Origin: Actinomycetes bacterium
Lineage (GTDB): Bacteria > Actinomycetota > Acidimicrobiia > Acidimicrobiales > Acidimicrobiaceae
DNA length: 50,493 bases
NCBI GenBank assembly: GCA_021819725.1
Contig: JAKAQR010000018.1
Coordinates: 1 to 50,493, forward strand
Direction of reading: 5' to 3'
Shown here: positions 46,937 to 50,493 of the stretch, piece after piece
Layout of the letters: each line of letters opens with the position of its first letter
How positions within the stretch are numbered: the first letter of the stretch is position 1
The notes under the pieces: model-generated
The model's input: only the letters and a program-made list of their open reading frames with translations
The model's database searches: none
Told to the model about the DNA's origin: nothing
Translations under genes and position numbers: made by a program

Positions 46937-47710
46937 TCACTCAATCATCAGCTCAAGACGTCCAACCGTTACGCAGTGGCCCCCTAACGCTACACGATCC
47001 CCCTTGACACTCATCGATACAAAACCACCGCGCGGGGATGTCTGTTCACCGTAGAGTTGCTTCTTGCCAAGTCGCCGACCCCAATAGGCAGCGAGTGTGC
47101 AGTGTGCGGATCCGGTCACTGGATCTTCGAGTACCCCGACGTTGGGTGCGAAGACTCGGCTGATACAGTCGGTTGCTGGTTGGTCCGAAGGAGCGGTGAT
47201 GATCACACAACGGGTACCGGCGCGGCTGAGGACGGCGGGTTCTGGAGTATAGGATCGCACGCTCTCGGGGTCATCAAGCACGATCAGGAGATCGAAGACA
47301 CCTTTGCCACTCCAAACCGGGGAAAGGTGGGCGTACTCCTCGGGTAATGCAATCGCCGTCGGGGGGTCGAGGGGGAAATCCATGACGATCTGGCCGTCAT
47401 CACCTCGCGAACAGGCGAGCACCCCACTTGCGGTGTGGAAGGTTGCGATACCACCGAGGGCGTGAGCCGAGGCCAGGGTGGCATGACCACAGAGCGCAAC
47501 CTCAGTCGTCGGCGTGAACCATCGAAGGTCGTAGTCGCCATCCGAACGAGGGGCAACGAAGGCGGTCTCAGAGAGGTTCATCTCTGCGGCGATCGCTTGT
47601 AGATAGGAGTCCTCAGGGAAATGGTCACACAAAGCAACGGCAGCAGGATTGCCGGTAAAGGGTCGGGTCGCAAAGGCATCGATGAGCTGTAGTTCGGAGA
47701 TGGGAGACAT
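46937..47710 (-). CDS. PhzF-family isomerase/epimerase-like protein
   Basis: The 257-residue product matches the PhzF/DAP-epimerase-like fold. The N-terminal signature LIDAFATRPFTGNPAAV is followed by MNLSETAFV with the presumed catalytic Glu48 and by LRWFTPTTEVALCGHATLASAHAL; the second half has EDPVTGSAHCTLAAYWGRRLGK. Biochemically studied members isomerise dihydro-hydroxyanthranilate in phenazine synthesis, but most, including those in genomes without other phenazine genes, have unknown substrates; no phenazine genes are seen here. ATG 47710 has no strong ribosome binding site. It seems to stand alone. Confidence 0.9.
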   Translation of the reverse strand: MSPISELQLIDAFATRPFTGNPAAVALCDHFPEDSYLQAIAAEMNLSETAFVAPRSDGDYDLRWFTPTTEVALCGHATLASAHALGGIATFHTASGVLACSRGDDGQIVMDFPLDPPTAIALPEEYAHLSPVWSGKGVFDLLIVLDDPESVRSYTPEPAVLSRAGTRCVIITAPSDQPATDCISRVFAPNVGVLEDPVTGSAHCTLAAYWGRRLGKKQLYGEQTSPRGGFVSMSVKGDRVALGGHCVTVGRLELMIE

Positions 47711-48520
47711 GATCTGATTCTATTGGCTCCTCGAGCGTTGTCCCAGGTGCTATCGCTACATGACTCGCGTCAGCGCCACCAAGTTGTCTGCCGTCACTGC
47801 CCAGAACGGAGCGATCTTCGAGAGGATGCAAAGAAAGCTCATGGGAAATCGATCATCTTGGTTGGTCGACGAACAATCCTGGTGTCCAGGAGGGGATCGG
47901 TCAAGCGCCAGGGTCGGCACGTAATGGCTACGATCAATGACGTTGGTTCTCGTCGTAAGGTCGAGTCTCGACGGCCGGCGCACCTCGCTCAGCAGCCGGT
48001 GGAGCCGTAGCAATCTTGTGGCGGGCCGACGCGAAGGGCACTGACGGTTGGTGGATAGTCAAACCAGTTCCTTCTTGCCAGGTGCAGCCGTGAGTACTGT
48101 CAGCCGACACGGGCGAACCGCCAAGCCCGGGTACTGATAGTCCGATCAAGGTCAGGTGTCGTGCGCGTTGCCCTTTTGGCAGATCGACCGACGTCGGGCC
48201 AGCCGACGTCAGGCATGCTGTCGAGATCGGGACGAATCGCGATAGCGGCAAGGACGAGGCGCGAAAGTTCGGCGGGATGGAGTCGGTCTGGCGCGAACGG
48301 CTGACTATTCGGGAACGGCGGGAGGAGGTGTTGCGCATTCGCCTTACGGCTGGATGGTCGACGTGAAAGACGGGTAACGGACGTGATGCTGGTGCACCCC
48401 AATGCGATGTATACACGACAAGGAGGGCTTCATCGCGCATAGTGTGTCCCGGTCGGACTGGCGAGACGGTAGTGCTTGTTCTGCACCCTGTCGAAGGAGC
48501 CGTGAAACTACTCACGATAC
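47711..48520. other. Unrecognised DNA next to the insertion sequence
   Basis: About 800 bases lie between the PhzF gene and the IS3-family element. Frames are open on both strands for long distances, the longest on the minus strand from 48527 to 47934, but the Arg/Ser/Pro-rich protein matches nothing I know and no ribosome binding site precedes it. Given the neighbours, this may be decayed mobile DNA. A TGTCCCG/CGGGACA pair (48429-48435 and 48520-48526) flanks the last 90 bases before the IS. Confidence 0.4.
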
Positions 48521-48558
48521 GGGACACGGTTCTCCCTTAAAACAAGGAGAACATAGGT

Positions 48559-48856
48559 ATGGGAGAAACGGAAGAACAGAAAACTAGGAATGAGAAGACT
48601 CGTCGACAATTTGACGACGAATTCAAAAAAGAGACGCGGTGAGACTCGTCGAGAGCGGAAACCTGACCGTGAGGCAGGTGGCCGAGGATCTTGGCATCTC
48701 AAAGGCCACGCTGTCGAACTGGGTAGACAAAGCCCGTAAGGAGCGGCGAGATGTGGGGGCGACCCCGGATCTCACTGCAGAAATCCGTAGGCTTTCCCAA
48801 GGTGAGACGAGCAGCTCAGAATGGGATGCGAAATCTTAAAACGATTTTCGCACCGA
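48559..48856 (+). pseudogene. IS3-family orfA (helix-turn-helix subunit), frameshifted
   Basis: ATG 48559 follows AAGGAG and the frame reads RRQFDDEFKKETR before a TGA at 48640. In the next frame (from 48635) it continues AVRLVESGNLTVRQVAEDLGISKATLSNWVDKAR, the typical IS3 orfA helix-turn-helix, up to EIRRL. A third frame then gives RRAAQNGMRNLKTIFA, corresponding to the leucine-zipper end of orfA. At least two frameshifts are therefore present and the protein cannot be made intact. Confidence 0.85.
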
Positions 48857-49485
48857 TTGGGTGAAGGAGCTCGATGAGGAACTGATCTATCTGCTTCATC
48901 GATGCGAGTGCGGCCGAATTTCCAAGTCATGTGGCACTGCCCGCGTGTGTAAGGTCTCACGCTCTGGCTACTACCGCTGGAACACCGAGGGGCGCCAACT
49001 CTACGAGACGGCGTGTAAGGCCCGTGAAACGCGCGAAGCAAGCACGTTCTAGAGGCCTTTGAAGCCAATCGGAGCATCTCTACGGGGCTCCAAGGCTCAC
49101 ACGCGAGCTCTGGACCCGTGGCATCGAGGTATCGCATGGCTTGCGTCGGTGTGTCTCATGGATGAACTGGGCATCCAGGGAGCCTGTGGTCGTGCCAAGA
49201 CCATCACGACGAGGCCTGATCGTCATGCCAGAAAGAGCGATGATCTCGTGAAGAGAAACTTCTCCGTTGACGCGATTGACAAGCTCATGTCGTGAGCGAC
49301 CTGACCTACATCGGAACCAAGGAGGGTTGGCTCTATCTGGTCACCGTTATGGATGCGCGTTCGAGGAGGATTCTTGGTTACAGGATGAGCGATACGATGG
49401 ACACCCCAGTGTTCATTGATGCCCTTAACCAGGCAAAAGCTATCCGAGGCAGAGCGCTGTTACCGACGACTATTTTCCACTCGGA

Positions 49486-49510
49486 TTAAGCCGAGGTTCT
49501 CGTTAAGCCG
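49486..49510 (+). repeat. 25-bp inverted repeat, left copy
   Basis: This copy is built as TTAAGCC, a 10-base spacer GAGGTTCTCG, then TTAAGCC and a final G, so it contains an internal direct repeat. It is the perfect reverse complement of 49913-49937. Confidence 0.92.
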
Positions 49511-49912
49511 GGGAATATCTAGTTTCCCAGGTCAGGGGACATGTTCAGCGCGTCTTCTCGGCTTAACATTCAGGGGTCATCGCGTGCAGCGGGGGACAAG
49601 GATTTCTTCTTTGCGCAGGGGGTTCTTGCCGGCAAGTTCGCTGACTTGCCCGGATGCTTTGATCGAAGCGTGCGTCAATTTCAGAACTACGAAGGAGCAT
49701 AAGACCACTGTGTCGCATATATCCTCGCGTCCGAGGAGTTCCGGGGCGGGCGACTTCACAATCCATAGATGGTCACAACCTGTCTGCCAGTTTCTTTGCG
49801 ATCAACCTTGGAAGTGGCCGAGTTAAGCCCAAGACGACCATGATAGATCAAGAACGCTAAGCCGAGGAATCAAACGAACCACACCGGTTGACCAGGCCCT
49901 ATCGGAAAACAT

Positions 49913-49937
49913 CGGCTTAACGAGAACCTCGGCTTAA
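49913..49937 (-). repeat. 25-bp inverted repeat, right copy
   Basis: This is the perfect reverse complement of 49486-49510. Unlike the left copy it is not terminal: 25 more bases, themselves containing GAGTTAAACC and CGCTTAA, separate it from the right target copy at 49963. Confidence 0.92.
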
Positions 49938-50283
49938 TCGGAGTTAAACCGAGTTCCGCTTAACTCGGACCACGGGTCACAATACACCAGTGACGACTTC
50001 GCAGGAGATGTTGAGGCCCTCGGACATGGCCCAATCGATGCCGAACGCTGGGGATAGTTTTGACAACGCTATGGCGCCATCATTGTGGGCGTCACTCAAA
50101 AAAGAGCTCGTCTACCGAACCGACTTTAGCACACGAGAGGGCCCAAGTTCCGCAATCTTTGATCAGGATCTGCGTGGTACAACCGGAAGCGTAGGCACTC
50201 GAGCATCGACTATTTATCGCCGATTCAGTTCGAACAAGCCGCTACGCTACAAGCTGCATAGGTAAGCGGAGCTCAGTGTCCCA

Positions 50284-50493
50284 TTTGGTGAGCAATTCCA
50301 ATCCCTGGCGAGGATTGGCAAGCGCAAAGGTACGTAACACCTCAGTGATCTCAGCGTCGGTGTTCCCCTCTCGTTGTTTGGGGATCAATCGTTGGGTCGA
50401 TCGTGGCTGACCAGTGACCGCACAAGCACGTCTCTCGGAAACCCCGAACCGCTGGCGCTCTCAACTTCACAGCGTTGCGCCGACGCATCCGGG
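50284..50493 (-). pseudogene. Second IS3-family transposase fragment (IS407-like orfB start), partial
   Basis: Read from the right edge on the minus strand, one frame gives ERQRFGVSERRACAVTGQPRSTQRLIP...ITEVLRTFALANPRQG, the start of an IS407-type IS3 orfB, whose GQPRSTQR phrase is characteristic. Just before, another frame reads RRRNAVKLR, the usual end of orfA, so orfA and orfB overlap in different frames as in active IS3 elements. Homology stops at about 50310, next to the right end of the other IS, which probably inserted here and cut it. The upstream part is outside the window. Confidence 0.7.

Larger units (their letters stand above)
49486..49962. mobile_element. 477-bp insertion in orfB with TTAAGCC motif array
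   Basis: The orfB frame stops being homologous exactly after ACTCGGA (49479-49485) and resumes exactly at a second ACTCGGA (49963-49969). Removing the insert and one copy restores FHSDHGS in frame. The insert carries perfect 25-bp inverted repeats (49486-49510 and 49913-49937) and further TTAAGCC or GGCTTAA words at 49560 and 49823, with variants at 49857 (CTAAGCC) and 49958 (GCTTAA). No transposase or recombinase gene was recognised inside, so it looks like a non-autonomous element. The family is unknown to me; the repeated internal motifs recall sites bound by tyrosine recombinases rather than simple MITE ends. Confidence 0.75.
48857..50261 (+). pseudogene. IS3-family orfB (DDE transposase), frameshifted and interrupted
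   Basis: Pieces in several frames assemble into one DDE transposase: ARVCKVSRSGYYRWN (48930-48985), EAFEANRS then YGAPRLTRELWTRGIEVS (49055-49125), MDELGIQGACGRAK...TTRPDRHAR...LVKRNFSVDA (49158-49280), MSDLTYIGTKEGWLYLVTVMDARSRRILGYRM (49289-49390) with the first catalytic Asp, then IFHSD ending at TAA 49487. After a 484-base interruption it resumes HSDHGSQYTSDDFA (from 49961), MPNAGDSFDNAMAPSLWASLKKELVYR and WYNRKRRHSSIDYLSPIQFEQA, ending at TAG 50259. Four or more frameshifts plus the insertion show long decay. Confidence 0.88.
48521..50282 (+). mobile_element. Decayed IS3-family insertion sequence, itself interrupted
   Basis: The terminal inverted repeats are proposed at 48521-48540 (GGGACAC...CTCCCTTA) and 50263-50282 (the complement GGGACAC...CTCCGCTTA), imperfect but co-linear. 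Between them are remnants of orfA and orfB of an IS3-type element, broken by several frameshifts. Without the 484 bases attributable to the internal insertion and its duplicated target, the element is about 1.28 kb, normal for IS3. The right repeat begins directly after the orfB stop codon (50259-50261), as expected. No target duplication could be identified. Confidence 0.75.

Noticed and set aside
46937..47710. Phenazine biosynthesis
   Set aside because: Only the PhzF-like gene is present; the fold is widespread in bacteria that make no phenazines.
47934..48527. 197-residue minus-strand frame near the IS element
   Set aside because: No ribosome binding site, Arg/Ser/Pro-rich composition typical of a non-coding GC-rich frame, and no recognisable domain. 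Retained only as part of the unassigned region.

Overview
The window looks like a chromosome segment of a moderately high-GC, acid-adapted actinobacterium, most likely class Acidimicrobiia (Ferrimicrobium, Acidithrix or Acidimicrobium type). This is inference. It rests on the actinobacterial dnaK-grpE-dnaJ-hspR cluster with a HAIR operator, an actinobacterial-style sortase tail, GTG/TTG starts, Acidimicrobiia-type GGGYW/DGGVF surface repeats, and a secreted glutamic peptidase of the G1 (eqolisin) family, a family known for activity at very low pH. No rRNA, tRNA or CRISPR array was seen.

Layout. 1-3.0 kb: the end of a sortase, a phosphoglycerate mutase and a large lipoprotein. 3.0-11.6 kb: the heat-shock locus, with an HspR operator, dnaK, grpE, dnaJ, hspR, a repeat-rich spacer and clpB. 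12.2-30.4 kb: a surface and envelope region. It holds a probable S-layer or major surface protein with a strong terminator, a methyltransferase-glycosyltransferase pair, an ACT-domain malic enzyme with a PilZ-domain protein, a large GT4 glycosyltransferase, the multidomain eqolisin protein, and a second tandem GT2 glycosyltransferase overlapping purL. 30.4-40.4 kb: purine synthesis, with purL on the minus strand and purA-purD-purB-purC-purS-purQ as a compact plus-strand operon. 40.5-45.9 kb: two divergent YfhO-like polytopic membrane proteins. 46.0-47.7 kb: a frameshifted PD-(D/E)XK-like gene and a PhzF-family enzyme. 47.7-50.5 kb: a mobile-element graveyard.

How the genes fit together. HspR probably represses its own operon through the HAIR site. 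The purine operon holds six genes tied by overlaps or short gaps. purL, whose product needs PurS and PurQ, lies on the other strand 4 kb away from purA and is translationally coupled to a glycosyltransferase. The glycosyltransferases, methyltransferase, YfhO proteins and two large exported proteins suggest a locus building and decorating the cell surface, but no substrate can be read from the sequence.

The two most unusual items are: (1) an exported protein joining 51-residue repeats, a Pro/Gln linker, Ig-like domains and a G1 glutamic peptidase domain with both catalytic residues; (2) a 477-bp insertion inside a decayed IS3-family element. It is bounded by a 7-bp direct repeat, carries a perfect 25-bp inverted repeat and many TTAAGCC motifs, and its removal restores the transposase reading frame at the insertion point.
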